Assembly: GCF_900172255.1 (NCBI RefSeq)
Contig: NZ_FWFU01000001.1
Span: 930,001 to 994,000 of the forward strand
Length of the DNA: 64,000 nucleotides
Origin: Roseovarius halotolerans
GTDB lineage: Bacteria > Pseudomonadota > Alphaproteobacteria > Rhodobacterales > Rhodobacteraceae
Direction of reading: 5' to 3'
Shown: piece after piece, positions 36,873 through 46,025 of the stretch
How the letters are laid out: each line of letters begins with the position of its first letter
Numbering within the stretch: the first letter of the stretch is position 1
Made by a program: the position numbers and the translations under genes
The notes under the pieces: model-generated
Databases searched by the model: none
Seen by the model: only the letters and a program-made list of their open reading frames with translations
What the model was told of the DNA's origin: nothing

Positions 36873-39239
36873 ATGCCCAAGGATTCAGGCATCGGCGCCA
36901 GCAGCAAGCGGCGCGAGGATGTGCGGTTCCTGACCGGAGCCGGACACTACACCGACGACATCGACCTGCGCGGTCAGGCCTATGTGCATTTCCTGCGCTC
37001 GGATGTGGCGCATGGCATTCTGAAGAACGTTGACACCAGCGCCGCCGAGGGAATGCCGGGCGTTGTGTGCGTGTTCACCGGCGCTGACTTCGCCGAGGTG
37101 GGCGGGCTGCCCTGCGGCTGGCAGATCACCGACCGTGAGGGTAACCCGATGCAGGAACCCGCGCATCCGGTGCTGGCGCAGGGAAAGGTGCGCCATGTGG
37201 GCGACCCGATCGCCGCCGTGGTGGCCGAGACACGCGAACAGGCCCGTGACGCCGCCGAGGCGATCGAGGTCGAGATCGAGGATCTGCCCGCCGTTGTCGA
37301 CATGAAGGCGGCGCTGAAGGACGGCGCGCCCAAGGTCCATGACGACCTGACCAGCAACCTTTGCTATGACTGGGGCTTCGTCGAGGAGAACCGCGAGGCG
37401 GTGGATGCGGCGATCAAATCCGCCGCCCATGTGACCACGCTCGAACTCAAGAACAACCGGCTTGTGGCCAACCCGATGGAGCCGCGCGTGGCGGTCGGCG
37501 ATTACAGCCGCTCGACCGGCGAGTCGACGCTCTACACCACAAGCCAGAACCCGCATGTGATCCGCCTCTTGATGGGCGCCTTCGTGCTGGGAATACCCGA
37601 ACACAAGCTGCGTGTGGTGGCGCCAGATGTGGGCGGGGGGTTCGGCTCGAAGATCTTCCATTACGCCGAAGAGGCCTTCTGCACCTTTGCCGCCAAGGCG
37701 CTCAACCGGCCGGTGAAATGGACCTCGTCGCGCTCGGAGGCCTTCATCACCGACGCGCATGGGCGCGATCATGTGACCAAGATCGAACTGGCGCTCGACA
37801 AGGACAACAATTTCGTCGCGCTGCGCACCGAGACCCACGCGAATATGGGTGCGTATCTGTCGACCTTCGCGCCTTCGGTGCCGACATGGCTGCACGGCAC
37901 GCTGATGGCCGGCAATTACAAGACGCCGCTGATCTACGTGAACGTGAAGGCGGTGTTCACCAATACCGTGCCGGTCGATGCCTATCGCGGCGCCGGGCGC
38001 CCCGAGGCGACCTTTCAGCTTGAGCGCGTGATCGACAAGGCCGCGCGGGAACTGGGCGTTGATCCGGTTGAGCTGCGGCGGCAGAATTTCATCACCGAGT
38101 TCCCCTATGCCACACCGGTTGCGGTGGAATACGATACCGGCGATTACAATGCCACGCTCGACAAGCTGCTGGAGATCGCCGATCTGGCCGGTTTCGAGGC
38201 GCGGCTTGCGGAGTCCAAGAAGAACGGCAAGCTGCGGGGTCTGGGCGTCAATTGCTATATCGAGGCCTGCGGCATCGCGCCCTCGCATCTGGTCGGCCAG
38301 CTTGGCGCGCGCGCCGGGCTCTATGAATCGGCCACGGTGCGGGTCAATGCCACCGGCGGGCTGGTGGTGATGACCGGCAGCCACAGCCACGGGCAGGGGC
38401 ACGAGACGTCTTTCGCGCAGGTGGTCGCCGACATGATCGGCATCGACGAGAACATGGTCGAGATCGTTCATGGCGACACTGCCAACACGCCGATGGGCAT
38501 GGGCACCTATGGCTCGCGCAGCCTTGCGGTGGGTGGCTCGGCCATGGTGCGCGCCACCGAGAAGATCATCGCCAAGGCGCGCAAGATCGCGGCCCACCTG
38601 ATGGAGGCCTCCGAGGCCGATATCGAGTTGAAGAACGGCCAGTTCAGCGTTGCGGGCACCGACAAGTCCGTTGCCTGGGGCGATGTCACGCTGGCGGCTT
38701 ATGTGCCGCATAACTACCCGCTCGAGGATCTTGAACCGGGGCTTGAGGAAACCGCCTTCTACGATCCGTCGAACTTCACCTACCCGGCGGGTGCCTATGC
38801 CTGCGAGGTGGAGGTCGACCCGGATACCGGCAAGGTCACGATCGAGGGCTTCGCCGCCGCCGACGATTTCGGCAATGTGGTGAACCCGATGATCGTCGAG
38901 GGGCAGGTGCATGGCGGGCTGGCGCAGGGGATCGGCCAGGCGCTGCTGGAGAACTGCGCCTATGACGAGGACGGCCAGCTTCTGTCGGCGAGCTACATGG
39001 ACTACGCCATGCCGCGCGCCGACGATGTGCCCTTCTATCGGGTCGATCATTCCTGCCAGACGCCCTGCACGCATAACCCGCTGGGGGTGAAGGGCTGTGG
39101 CGAAGCGGGGGCCATCGGCAGCCCGCCCGCGGTGGTCAACGCCGTGATCGACGCGCTGCAGCGCGCGGGCCGGGACGTGACCCATATCGACATGCCGCTC
39201 TCGCCGTCGCGGGTGTGGGACGCGATGAACAAGGGCTGA
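36873..39239 (+). CDS. CoxL-like molybdenum-binding large subunit, form II
   Basis: 788-residue catalytic subunit of the xanthine oxidase family. The Mo-cofactor motifs [28 protein letters not shown] and the catalytic glutamate region [14 protein letters not shown] are present. The active-site loop reads [12 protein letters not shown], the form II signature, instead of the AYxCSFR loop with the Cu-ligand cysteine of true form I CO dehydrogenase. The enzyme is thus probably an aldehyde or other small-molecule dehydrogenase, with CO oxidation unproven. GGGAGGAG precedes the ATG. No Tat or Sec signal is seen. Confidence 0.92.
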   Translation: MPKDSGIGASSKRREDVRFLTGAGHYTDDIDLRGQAYVHFLRSDVAHGILKNVDTSAAEGMPGVVCVFTGADFAEVGGLPCGWQITDREGNPMQEPAHPVLAQGKVRHVGDPIAAVVAETREQARDAAEAIEVEIEDLPAVVDMKAALKDGAPKVHDDLTSNLCYDWGFVEENREAVDAAIKSAAHVTTLELKNNRLVANPMEPRVAVGDYSRSTGESTLYTTSQNPHVIRLLMGAFVLGIPEHKLRVVAPDVGGGFGSKIFHYAEEAFCTFAAKALNRPVKWTSSRSEAFITDAHGRDHVTKIELALDKDNNFVALRTETHANMGAYLSTFAPSVPTWLHGTLMAGNYKTPLIYVNVKAVFTNTVPVDAYRGAGRPEATFQLERVIDKAARELGVDPVELRRQNFITEFPYATPVAVEYDTGDYNATLDKLLEIADLAGFEARLAESKKNGKLRGLGVNCYIEACGIAPSHLVGQLGARAGLYESATVRVNATGGLVVMTGSHSHGQGHETSFAQVVADMIGIDENMVEIVHGDTANTPMGMGTYGSRSLAVGGSAMVRATEKIIAKARKIAAHLMEASEADIELKNGQFSVAGTDKSVAWGDVTLAAYVPHNYPLEDLEPGLEETAFYDPSNFTYPAGAYACEVEVDPDTGKVTIEGFAAADDFGNVVNPMIVEGQVHGGLAQGIGQALLENCAYDEDGQLLSASYMDYAMPRADDVPFYRVDHSCQTPCTHNPLGVKGCGEAGAIGSPPAVVNAVIDALQRAGRDVTHIDMPLSPSRVWDAMNKG

Positions 39240-39250
39240 GGAGAAGAGAC

Positions 39251-40042
39251 ATGTATGCATTCGACATCGAACGCCCGACCACGTTGGCCGAGGCCGTGAA
39301 ACATATGGCCGCCTCGGAAGAGAACCAGGCGCTTGGCGGCGGCCAGACCCTGATCCCGACCCTCAAGCAGCGCCTTGCCAGCCCCGAGAAGCTCATCAGC
39401 CTGACCGGCATCGACGAGATCCGGGGCATCTGCGAGGACGATGCGGGGCGGATCTGCATCGGCGCGGCCACGACCCATGCGGAGGTTGCGGCCGGCGCAA
39501 CCGCCTATCCGGCGCTGGCGGCGCTTGCGGGCAATATCGGCGACCCGGCGGTGCGAAACCGTGGCACGATCGGCGGGAGCCTGGCCAATAACGACCCCTC
39601 GGCCTGCTATCCGGCCGCGGCGCTCGGATCGGGCGCGACCATCGTGACCGACAAGCGCGAGATCCCTGCCGACGATTACTTCGAGGGCATGTTCGCCACC
39701 GCGCTCGAGGAAGGAGAGATTATCACCGAGGTGAAATTCCCTGTGCCGCAAAAGGCCGCCTACATGAAGTTCGAGCAGCCCGCCTCGCGTTTCGCGCTGG
39801 TGGGGGTGTTCGTCGCCAAATATGCCGATGGCGTGCGCGTGGCCGTGACCGGCGCCTCGGAAGAGGGCGTGTTCCGCTGGAGCGAGGCTGAGGCGGCGCT
39901 GGCATCCGATTTCTCGGCCGGGGCGGTGGAAGGGCTCAGCCTTTCGGGAGACGGGATGATCTCGGACCTGCATGGCTCGGGCGATTACCGCGCTCACCTG
40001 GTAGGCGTCATGACGAAACGCGCCGTCGCCGCCGCGGGCTGA
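39251..40042 (+). CDS. CoxM-like FAD-binding medium subunit
   Basis: FAD subunit of the hydroxylase. The flavin-binding motifs LGGGQTLIPTLKQRL and RGTIGGSLANNDPSA are typical of CoxM/XdhB proteins. The C-terminal domain continues to residue 263. ATG 39251, preceded by GAGGAGAAGAG, starts MYAFDIERPTTLAEAV; an in-frame start at 39215 would overlap coxL. It ends the coxSLM transcript before a strong hairpin at 40068. Confidence 0.93.
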   Translation: MYAFDIERPTTLAEAVKHMAASEENQALGGGQTLIPTLKQRLASPEKLISLTGIDEIRGICEDDAGRICIGAATTHAEVAAGATAYPALAALAGNIGDPAVRNRGTIGGSLANNDPSACYPAAALGSGATIVTDKREIPADDYFEGMFATALEEGEIITEVKFPVPQKAAYMKFEQPASRFALVGVFVAKYADGVRVAVTGASEEGVFRWSEAEAALASDFSAGAVEGLSLSGDGMISDLHGSGDYRAHLVGVMTKRAVAAAG

Positions 40043-40067
40043 TCGCGGACGGCAACCTGACATGACA

Positions 40068-40098
40068 AAGGCCCGCGCTCATGACATGCGCGGGCCTT
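40068..40098 (+). terminator. Terminator hairpin after coxM
   Basis: AAGGCCCGCGC (40068-40078) pairs perfectly with GCGCGGGCCTT (40088-40098) around a 9-nt loop. The following CTTCTTCTGTTC is only moderately T-rich. It should end the cox transcript. Confidence 0.8.
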
Positions 40099-40104
40099 CT
40101 TCTG

Positions 40105-40165
40105 TTCGTGAAATATCCTCGGGGGTGAATTGGCCAGAGGCCAAGAGGGGGCCGAGGCCCCCCCT
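40105..40165 (-). repeat. Hairpin-tail intergenic repeat, copy D
   Basis: On the minus strand: GGGGGGCCTCGGCCCCC hairpin, then TTGGCCTCTGGCCAA, then CACCCCCGAGGATATTTCAC. It keeps the CCCCCGAGG-TATTT core of copies A-C and fills the gap between convergent coxM and the HIBADH-like gene. Confidence 0.7.
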
Positions 40166-40172
40166 TCCTGTC

Positions 40173-41048
40173 CTAGCCCTTCACCTTGCGCAGCCGCTTG
40201 AACAGGCTCGACGTGTCCCAGCGCCCGCCGCCCATGTTCTGCACGTCCTTGTAGAACTGATCGACCAGCGCCGTGACCGGCAGGCTGGCGCCGGTCTCTT
40301 CGGCGGTGGCGAGGCAGATCCCCAGATCCTTGCGCATCCAGTCGACCGCGAACCCGTGCTCGAACGCATCGTCCAGCATGGTTTCATAGCGGTTCGACAT
40401 CTGCCAGCTTCCCGCGGCGCCCTGGCTGATCACCTCGACTACGGAGCGCCCGTCAAGTCCTGCCTCCTCGGCGAAGTGCAGCGCCTCGGAGAGCCCCTGC
40501 ACAAGGCCCGCGATGGCAATCTGGTTGCACATCTTGGTCATCTGCCCGGCACCGGACACGCCGATGCGCCTGCAGAGCTTTGCGTAGGTGTTCATCACCG
40601 GTTCGGCCGCGTCATAGGCGGCCTGATCGCCGCCGCACATGATCGAGAGCTGGCCGTTTTCCGCCCCCGCCTGTCCGCCCGAGATCGGTGCGTCCACAAA
40701 ACTCAGCCCGCCGTCGCGCGCCTTGCCGTAAAGCTCTTCGGTCACCTTGGCCGAAACCGTCGTGTGATCGACGAAGATGGCGCCCTCCTTCATCCCCGCG
40801 AACGCCCCGTCGGGGCCGAGGCAGACGCTGCGCAGGTCGTCGTCATTGCCCACGCAGGCCATCACGAAATCCGCGCCGCTGGCGGCGTCGCGCGGGGTAG
40901 GGGCGCTTCGCCCGCCATGCTTTGAAACCCAGTCTTCGGCCTTGGCCGGGCTGCGGTTGTAGACGCAGACGTCGTGGCCCGCCGCCTGAAGGTGGCCCGC
41001 CATCGGGAAACCCATCACGCCAAGCCCGAGAAATGCCAGTTTCGTCAT
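40173..41048 (-). CDS. 3-Hydroxyisobutyrate dehydrogenase family protein
   Basis: Beta-hydroxyacid dehydrogenase with Rossmann motif FLGLGVMGFPMAGHL, substrate motif FVDAPISGGQAGAENG and the catalytic lysine in TKMCNQIAIAG. At 291 residues it fits the family. AGGAAGCGACG precedes the ATG at 41048. The VYNRSP sequence after strand 2 favours NADPH. Candidate reactions include 3-hydroxyisobutyrate, tartronate semialdehyde or succinic semialdehyde metabolism; the substrate cannot be fixed by eye. Divergent from the penicillin acylase gene. Confidence 0.87.
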   Translation of the reverse strand: MTKLAFLGLGVMGFPMAGHLQAAGHDVCVYNRSPAKAEDWVSKHGGRSAPTPRDAASGADFVMACVGNDDDLRSVCLGPDGAFAGMKEGAIFVDHTTVSAKVTEELYGKARDGGLSFVDAPISGGQAGAENGQLSIMCGGDQAAYDAAEPVMNTYAKLCRRIGVSGAGQMTKMCNQIAIAGLVQGLSEALHFAEEAGLDGRSVVEVISQGAAGSWQMSNRYETMLDDAFEHGFAVDWMRKDLGICLATAEETGASLPVTALVDQFYKDVQNMGGGRWDTSSLFKRLRKVKG

Positions 41049-41126
41049 CGTCGCTTCCTTTCCATTGTCTCGTCGCGGATTTCTGACTATCCCATGCCCG
41101 GATGCAAGGTGAAACCGGGTAAGGGC

Positions 41127-43601
41127 ATGGCGTCGATCTTCAAATGGCTTCTTCGGCTGACGGGCGGTGCGATCGTGCTGGCGCTTCTGGTGGTTGTGGG
41201 CCTTTATTTCCTGCTGTCGCGCTCCTTGCCGGAATACGACAAGCAGCTTGCCGTGTCCGGGGTCTTGGCGCCGGTCGAAATCGTGCGCGATCATGCCAAT
41301 GTGCCCCATATCTTCGGCACAAGCGACGCGGATGCATTTTTCGGGCTGGGGTATGCCCATGCGCAGGACCGGCTGTGGCAGATGGTGACGCTGCGGCGCA
41401 CCGCGCAGGGGCGGCTCTCGGAAGTGTTCGGCGCGCGCACGGTCGAGATCGACAAGCTGATGCGCCGGTTCGATCTTTACGCGCTGGCGCGCAGTTCGGT
41501 CGAGGCGCAGGACGAGGACACGCGCAATGCGCTCGATGCCTATGCGCGGGGCGTGAACGCGCGCCTGAACGAGATCAACGAATCGGCCCTTGGGCGCGGC
41601 GCGCCGGAGATGTTCATGTTCAACGCGCCGATCGCGCCTTGGCAGCCCGCCGATTCAGTGGCGATCCTCAAGCTGATGGCGGTACAGCTTTCGTCGCATC
41701 TGGAGAACGAGGTGCTTTATGCGCGCGCCTCGCTGGCGCTGGAGGAGGAAGCACGGCTTCAGGACATCATGCCGCTTGCGCCCGGCAGCGGCATCGCGGC
41801 GCTGCCCGATTACGCAGCGCTGGTGCCTGGGACCGAGACGTTGCGCTATGCGGCCTTGCCCGAGCGCCCGCGCGATCCGCTCTCGCCCTTCAACGAGCGC
41901 GCCTTTGCGGGGGCTTCAAATGCCTGGGCAGCGGCGCCGTCGCGTTCGGCAGCGGGGGGGACGCTGTTGGCGAATGACCCGCATCTGGGTTTCAGTGCTC
42001 CGGCGATCTGGTATCTGGCGCGGCTGGAGCTGCAAACGGGCGGGGTGATCGGGGGGACGATTCCGGGTCTGCCCGCAGTGCTGACCGGGCGCAGCGGCGA
42101 TCTGGGATGGGGGCTGACCTCGTCCTATATGGATGATCAGGACCTCTATATCGAAAAGCTCGATCCCGACAATTCCACCCGTTACCTGACGCCCGAAGGC
42201 TACAAGCCCTTCCGCACGCAGAAATCCATCATTCGCATCAAGGATGCCGATCCGGTCACCATGACCCTGCGCTGGACGGATAATGGCCCGGTGCTGCCGG
42301 GGTCGCATTACGATCTGGCCAGCGTGACGCCCGAAGGTCATGTCGCGGCGCTGGCCTGGACCGCCCTCGCCGGCGACGATACCACCATGAGTGCGGCTAT
42401 GGCGGTGATGCGCGCCTCGAGCGTCGAGGAGGCGCTGGATGCCGGAAGGCTCTATGTCGCGCCGTCACAGAACCTGACGCTGGTGGACAGCGACAGCATC
42501 GCCATGAAGACGCTGGGCGCGATGCCGCGCCGCAACGCCAGCCATGAAAGCGAGGGCCGGATGCCGTCACGGGGCTGGGTGCGCCAGAACCGCTGGCAGG
42601 GGATCAGCCCCTATTCGGCCAATCCCGAATTCATCGCCCCCGCGGGGGGCGTTTTGGGGAATACCAACAACAAGACCGTGGACCGTCCCTTTCCGTTGCA
42701 TGTGAGCTTTCTTTGGGGCGATACGCAGCGGGTTCATCGCTGGCGGCGCCTGATGCAGAACCGCGAGGTCCATACCCGCGACAGTTTCATCGAAGCGCAG
42801 CTGGATACGGTCAGCTTCACCGCGCGCTCGCTGTTGCCGCTGATCGGCGCGAACCTGTGGTTCACCGGCGAGGCCGCGCCCGAGGGCACACCTGAACGCC
42901 AGCGTCAACGTGCGCTGACGCTGTTGTCGGACTGGAATGGCGAGATGAACGAGCATCTGCCCGAGCCGCTGATCTACGCCGCCTGGCTGCGTGCGCTGCA
43001 GGACAGGTTGATCCGCGACGATCTGGGGCCGCTGGCGCGCGAATTCGCGCATCCCGATCCGGTCTTCATCGAGCGGGTCTACCGCGATGTCGACGGCGCC
43101 GCCGCTTGGTGCGATGTCAAGCAATCCTCGCCGGTCGAAACCTGCACCGATATTGCACGCATGGCATTGGATGATGCGCTGGTCTGGATCAACGAGAATT
43201 ACGGCACGGCGTTGGAAAGCCTGCGTTGGGGCGATGCGCATCAGGCGACCCATGATCACCAGGTTTTGGGCGAGGTACCGCTGTTGCGCTACTTCGTGAA
43301 TATCCGGCAATCGACCTCGGGGGGCGACAACACCCTGCTGCGGGGGCGCACGCGCGGCAGCGGGCCCGATCCGTTCCAGAACGTGCATGGTGCGGGCTAT
43401 CGGGGGGTTTATGATTTCGCCGATCCCGACAGCAGCGTCTTCATCATTTCGACCGGGCAGTCGGGACATTTCCTGTCACGTCATTACGATGATCTGGCGC
43501 AGCTCTGGCGGCGGGGCGAGTATATTCCGATGTCGCTTGATCCCGCGCTGGCGCGGGCGGCGGCGGTGGGAATTACCGTGCTGGAGCCCGCCGCGCCCTG
43601 A
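41127..43601 (+). CDS. Penicillin acylase family protein
   Basis: Ntn hydrolase of 824 residues related to penicillin G acylase and to acyl-homoserine-lactone acylases such as PvdQ. An N-terminal membrane anchor or signal (about residues 8-30) is followed by the alpha chain; the autocatalytic cleavage Ser is about Ser264 in AGASNAWA. The beta-chain motifs NDPHLGFSAPAIWYLARL, GGTIPGLPAVLTGRSGDLGWGLTSSYMD and NTNNKTVDRPFP follow. Substrate is open: AHL quorum signals are a reasonable guess for a roseobacter. AAGGGC just before the ATG is a weak ribosome site. Confidence 0.9.
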   Translation: MASIFKWLLRLTGGAIVLALLVVVGLYFLLSRSLPEYDKQLAVSGVLAPVEIVRDHANVPHIFGTSDADAFFGLGYAHAQDRLWQMVTLRRTAQGRLSEVFGARTVEIDKLMRRFDLYALARSSVEAQDEDTRNALDAYARGVNARLNEINESALGRGAPEMFMFNAPIAPWQPADSVAILKLMAVQLSSHLENEVLYARASLALEEEARLQDIMPLAPGSGIAALPDYAALVPGTETLRYAALPERPRDPLSPFNERAFAGASNAWAAAPSRSAAGGTLLANDPHLGFSAPAIWYLARLELQTGGVIGGTIPGLPAVLTGRSGDLGWGLTSSYMDDQDLYIEKLDPDNSTRYLTPEGYKPFRTQKSIIRIKDADPVTMTLRWTDNGPVLPGSHYDLASVTPEGHVAALAWTALAGDDTTMSAAMAVMRASSVEEALDAGRLYVAPSQNLTLVDSDSIAMKTLGAMPRRNASHESEGRMPSRGWVRQNRWQGISPYSANPEFIAPAGGVLGNTNNKTVDRPFPLHVSFLWGDTQRVHRWRRLMQNREVHTRDSFIEAQLDTVSFTARSLLPLIGANLWFTGEAAPEGTPERQRQRALTLLSDWNGEMNEHLPEPLIYAAWLRALQDRLIRDDLGPLAREFAHPDPVFIERVYRDVDGAAAWCDVKQSSPVETCTDIARMALDDALVWINENYGTALESLRWGDAHQATHDHQVLGEVPLLRYFVNIRQSTSGGDNTLLRGRTRGSGPDPFQNVHGAGYRGVYDFADPDSSVFIISTGQSGHFLSRHYDDLAQLWRRGEYIPMSLDPALARAAAVGITVLEPAAP

Positions 43602-43615
43602 GTGCTTGCCGTGGC

Positions 43616-44215
43616 TCAGGCCCCGATCGGGCGCCGCGCCGCGAAGTCGATCAGCGCCGAGCGCCCGGCATGGCCGCTACCCTCGCGGATGTCGCGCTCA
43701 TAGGCCTGGCAGAGGACGATCTCCCATCCGGCGAAACTGTCGCGCAGCAGGTCTTCGGTATACATGTTCGCAGGGTCGGGCGGGCCGCCGGTGCCGTATT
43801 CCACCTGTTTGGGTGTGTAGCCATGCAGCAGGATCAACCCGCCGGGGGCGACGCTGCGTTTCATGCCCGCGAACAGGCCGGCGCGTTCTGAAGGGCCGAC
43901 GAACTGGATGAAGATCCCGGCGACCAGATCGTATTGATCCGGCCAGTCATGTGCCAGCACGTCGACCTCGTGAAAGGTGACGCTCTGGCCCTTGTCGGCG
44001 GCCAGCGCGCGGGCCTTGGCGATGGCCGAGGGGGAGAATTCCAGCGCGGTGACGCGCATGCCGCGTTCGGCCATGAAGACCGAATTGCGCCCTTCGCCAT
44101 CGGCGACCGAGAGCGCGGTTGCACCCGGCGTCAGCAGATCGGCGTGATCCTGAAGAAAGGCAGCCGGTTCGCGGCCAAAGACGTATTCGGCTGTCGAAAA
44201 GCGTTCTTCCCACAT
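43616..44215 (-). CDS. Class I SAM-dependent methyltransferase
   Basis: A 199-residue methyltransferase with SAM motif I SVADGEGRNSVFMAERG, acidic loop VTALEFSPSAIAKA and motif YDLVAGIFIQFVGP. It resembles the tellurite-resistance TehB/UbiE-like small methyltransferases. Substrate unknown. It ends close to the convergent penicillin acylase stop (14 bp apart), and infC lies upstream behind a terminator. Confidence 0.85.
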   Translation of the reverse strand: MWEERFSTAEYVFGREPAAFLQDHADLLTPGATALSVADGEGRNSVFMAERGMRVTALEFSPSAIAKARALAADKGQSVTFHEVDVLAHDWPDQYDLVAGIFIQFVGPSERAGLFAGMKRSVAPGGLILLHGYTPKQVEYGTGGPPDPANMYTEDLLRDSFAGWEIVLCQAYERDIREGSGHAGRSALIDFAARRPIGA

Positions 44216-44261
44216 GATCGGGCCTTTCGGTTCGGGCCGCGCGCTGCGCGAGCGGGCTTAT

Positions 44262-44294
44262 GAAAAAGCCCCCCACGCCAGGGGCGGGAGGGGC
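44262..44294 (-). terminator. Terminator after infC
   Basis: On the minus strand a GCCCC-rich stem of about 12 bp with two mismatches (44268-44294) is followed by a TTTTT run at 44267-44263. It lies about 25 bp beyond the infC stop and should end that transcript. Confidence 0.72.
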
Positions 44295-44320
44295 CGGTTC
44301 GGTTCTCTGTGCGGCAGTCG

Positions 44321-44866
44321 CTAGCGGGCGGCGGGGCCGATGATCATGATCATCTGGCGGCCTTCCATCTTGGGCATGTTCTCGACCTTGCCGACTTCCT
44401 TGACGTCCTCGGCGACGCGGTGGAGAAGTTCGCGACCCAGGTCCTGATGCGCCATCTCGCGGCCGCGAAACCGCAGCGTGACCTTGACCTTGTCACCCTT
44501 TTCAAGGAATTTCAGCACGTTACGCATCTTGACGTCATAGTCATGCGTATCGGTGTTGGGCCGGAACTTGACCTCTTTGACCTCGATGATCTTCTGCTTC
44601 TTGCGGGCCTCGGCCTCGCGTTTCTGCTGTTCGTACTTGTATTTGCCGAAATCCATGATCTTGCAGACCGGCGGATTTGCATTGGGCGAGATCTCGACGA
44701 GGTCCAAGCCGGCTTCCTCGGCCATTTCCATAGCGCGCTCCGGCGTCACGACGCCGACGTTTTCCCCCTCTGCGCCGATCAGGCGAATTTCGTTGGCGCG
44801 GATCTTGTCGTTGACTCGGGGGCCTGTGTCGCGCGTTGGAGGCGCGTTGTGCGGTCTGCGGGCTAT
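44321..44866 (-). CDS. infC: Translation initiation factor IF-3, probable AUA start
   Basis: IF-3 binds the 30S subunit and checks start codon and initiator tRNA. Both domains are present: the N-terminal [24 protein letters not shown] and the C-terminal [20 protein letters not shown], ending [13 protein letters not shown]. The sequence [13 protein letters not shown], aligned to the usual N-terminus [14 protein letters not shown] of relatives, places initiation at codon ATA (44866). AAGGA lies 8 nt upstream of it and there is no ATG, GTG or TTG nearby. This gives 181 residues; a far-upstream ATG at 44941 would add 25 residues atypical of IF-3. Rare start codons in infC allow IF-3 autoregulation, as with AUU in E. 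coli. Confidence 0.93.
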   Translation of the reverse strand: MARRPHNAPPTRDTGPRVNDKIRANEIRLIGAEGENVGVVTPERAMEMAEEAGLDLVEISPNANPPVCKIMDFGKYKYEQQKREAEARKKQKIIEVKEVKFRPNTDTHDYDVKMRNVLKFLEKGDKVKVTLRFRGREMAHQDLGRELLHRVAEDVKEVGKVENMPKMEGRQMIMIIGPAAR

Positions 44867-45070
44867 GGCTTTGTTCCTTCGGTTATTGGCGAAATCTGAA
44901 GTCGGAAAGTAACCGCGCTCGTAGCGTGATTCAAGCGGCAAAATAGGCCGTTATGAGCCGAAAATCGGCTATTTTCCCCTTGCGGCTTTCCTTTGGCGTA
45001 ATCATCTGTGATCAGGTCGTTGCAATGTTCCGGCAGAATGCCGGGAGTAAAGTTTCAGGGGAATGCAAAT

Positions 45071-45946
45071 ATGAGAAATCTTCTATGGGTCGTGATCGCG
45101 CTGCTGGTTCTGGCCGGCGGGTACATGTTGTTCACCGGCAAGACCGTGACCGAGATCAGCGAAGACCTGAGCGGAACGGTCGAAATGCCCGAGGCGCTTG
45201 AGGATGCCGCCAGCGCGGCGGGTGATGCCGTCACTGAAGCGGCATCCGATACGGCCGAAGCGGTCGGCGAGGCCGCCGAAGCCACGACAGAGGCCGCTGG
45301 CGAAGCGGTTGATGCCGCTACGGATGCGGCGGGCGCGGCTGCCGATACGGCAGAGGGTGCTGCGAGCGACGCCGCTGACAGTGCTGCCTCGACTGCCGAG
45401 GATGCCGTGACGGCGACCGAAAGCGCCGTCGATGCGGCGGTTGAAAGCGCACAAGGTGCCGCCGATACCGCAGTCGACACGGCAACCGAGGCCGCGCAGG
45501 CGGCTGCCGACAGCGCCACCGAGGCGGCCGATGCCGCAGTCGATACGGCAACCGAGGCTGCCGATGCCGCAGCTAACACCGCAACCGACGCGGCGCAGGG
45601 CGCTGCGGATACTATGGCCGACAGCGCCAGCGACGCCGAAGCGACCGCGACCGAGGCTGCCGATGCCGCAACCGACAGCAGCGCCGACATGGCAACCGAG
45701 GCCGCCGAAGGCGCCGAATCCGCCAGCCAGGAAGCTGCCGAAGGCGCCGCCGCCGCAGGTGACGAGGTGCAGGAGGCGCTGACCGTCGATGGTTTCGACA
45801 TGGATAAAGTGGCCGAAATGATCGATAATTCAGATCTGGGCGGCACTCAGAAAGCGATGCTCAAAGGCGCGCTGGAACAGGCCCGCAACAATCCCGATCT
45901 GCTGAAATCGGCACTCGAGAATGTCCGCAAGGCGCTGAATATCTAA
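45071..45946 (+). CDS. Alanine-rich membrane-anchored protein with 11-residue repeats
   Basis: The 291-residue product has one N-terminal membrane helix (residues 4-21) and an Ala/Glu/Asp/Thr-rich region (about 41-230). From residue 135 to about 200 the pattern is 11-residue units of the form xDTATEAADAA, as in apolipoprotein/LEA-type amphipathic helices. A small C-terminal domain (235-291, DGFDMDKVAEMIDNSD ... NVRKALNI) looks folded. AGGGGAATGCAAAT precedes ATG 45071. Probably a surface- or membrane-associated helical rod. No function recognised. Confidence 0.82.
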   Translation: MRNLLWVVIALLVLAGGYMLFTGKTVTEISEDLSGTVEMPEALEDAASAAGDAVTEAASDTAEAVGEAAEATTEAAGEAVDAATDAAGAAADTAEGAASDAADSAASTAEDAVTATESAVDAAVESAQGAADTAVDTATEAAQAAADSATEAADAAVDTATEAADAAANTATDAAQGAADTMADSASDAEATATEAADAATDSSADMATEAAEGAESASQEAAEGAAAAGDEVQEALTVDGFDMDKVAEMIDNSDLGGTQKAMLKGALEQARNNPDLLKSALENVRKALNI

Positions 45947-45971
45947 GCCGCGGTCATTGACCCAAAAAAGA

Positions 45972-46000
45972 CCCCGCGTCGTCGACCGGCGCGGGGTTTT
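45972..46000. terminator. Bidirectional terminator
   Basis: CCCCGCG (45972-45978) pairs with CGCGGGG (45990-45996), with TTTT after it on the + strand and AAAAAAG before it, giving a T-tract on the minus strand. It separates the convergent alanine-rich gene and fpr. Confidence 0.85.
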
Positions 46001-46025
46001 CATTTCTGAGCGTGCGGCAAGCGCG

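Noticed and set aside
36873..39239. True CO dehydrogenase (form I)
   Set aside because: The loop reads AYRGAGR, not AYxCSFR, so the copper-binding cysteine is missing.
36885..39260. A 791-residue minus-strand frame opposite coxL
   Set aside because: The + strand encodes a clear CoxL with all motifs; this is its shadow.
41140..43600. A LuxR/acyl-homoserine-lactone quorum role for the penicillin acylase
   Set aside because: The family match supports an acylase only; there is no neighbouring luxI or luxR and substrate cannot be read from sequence.
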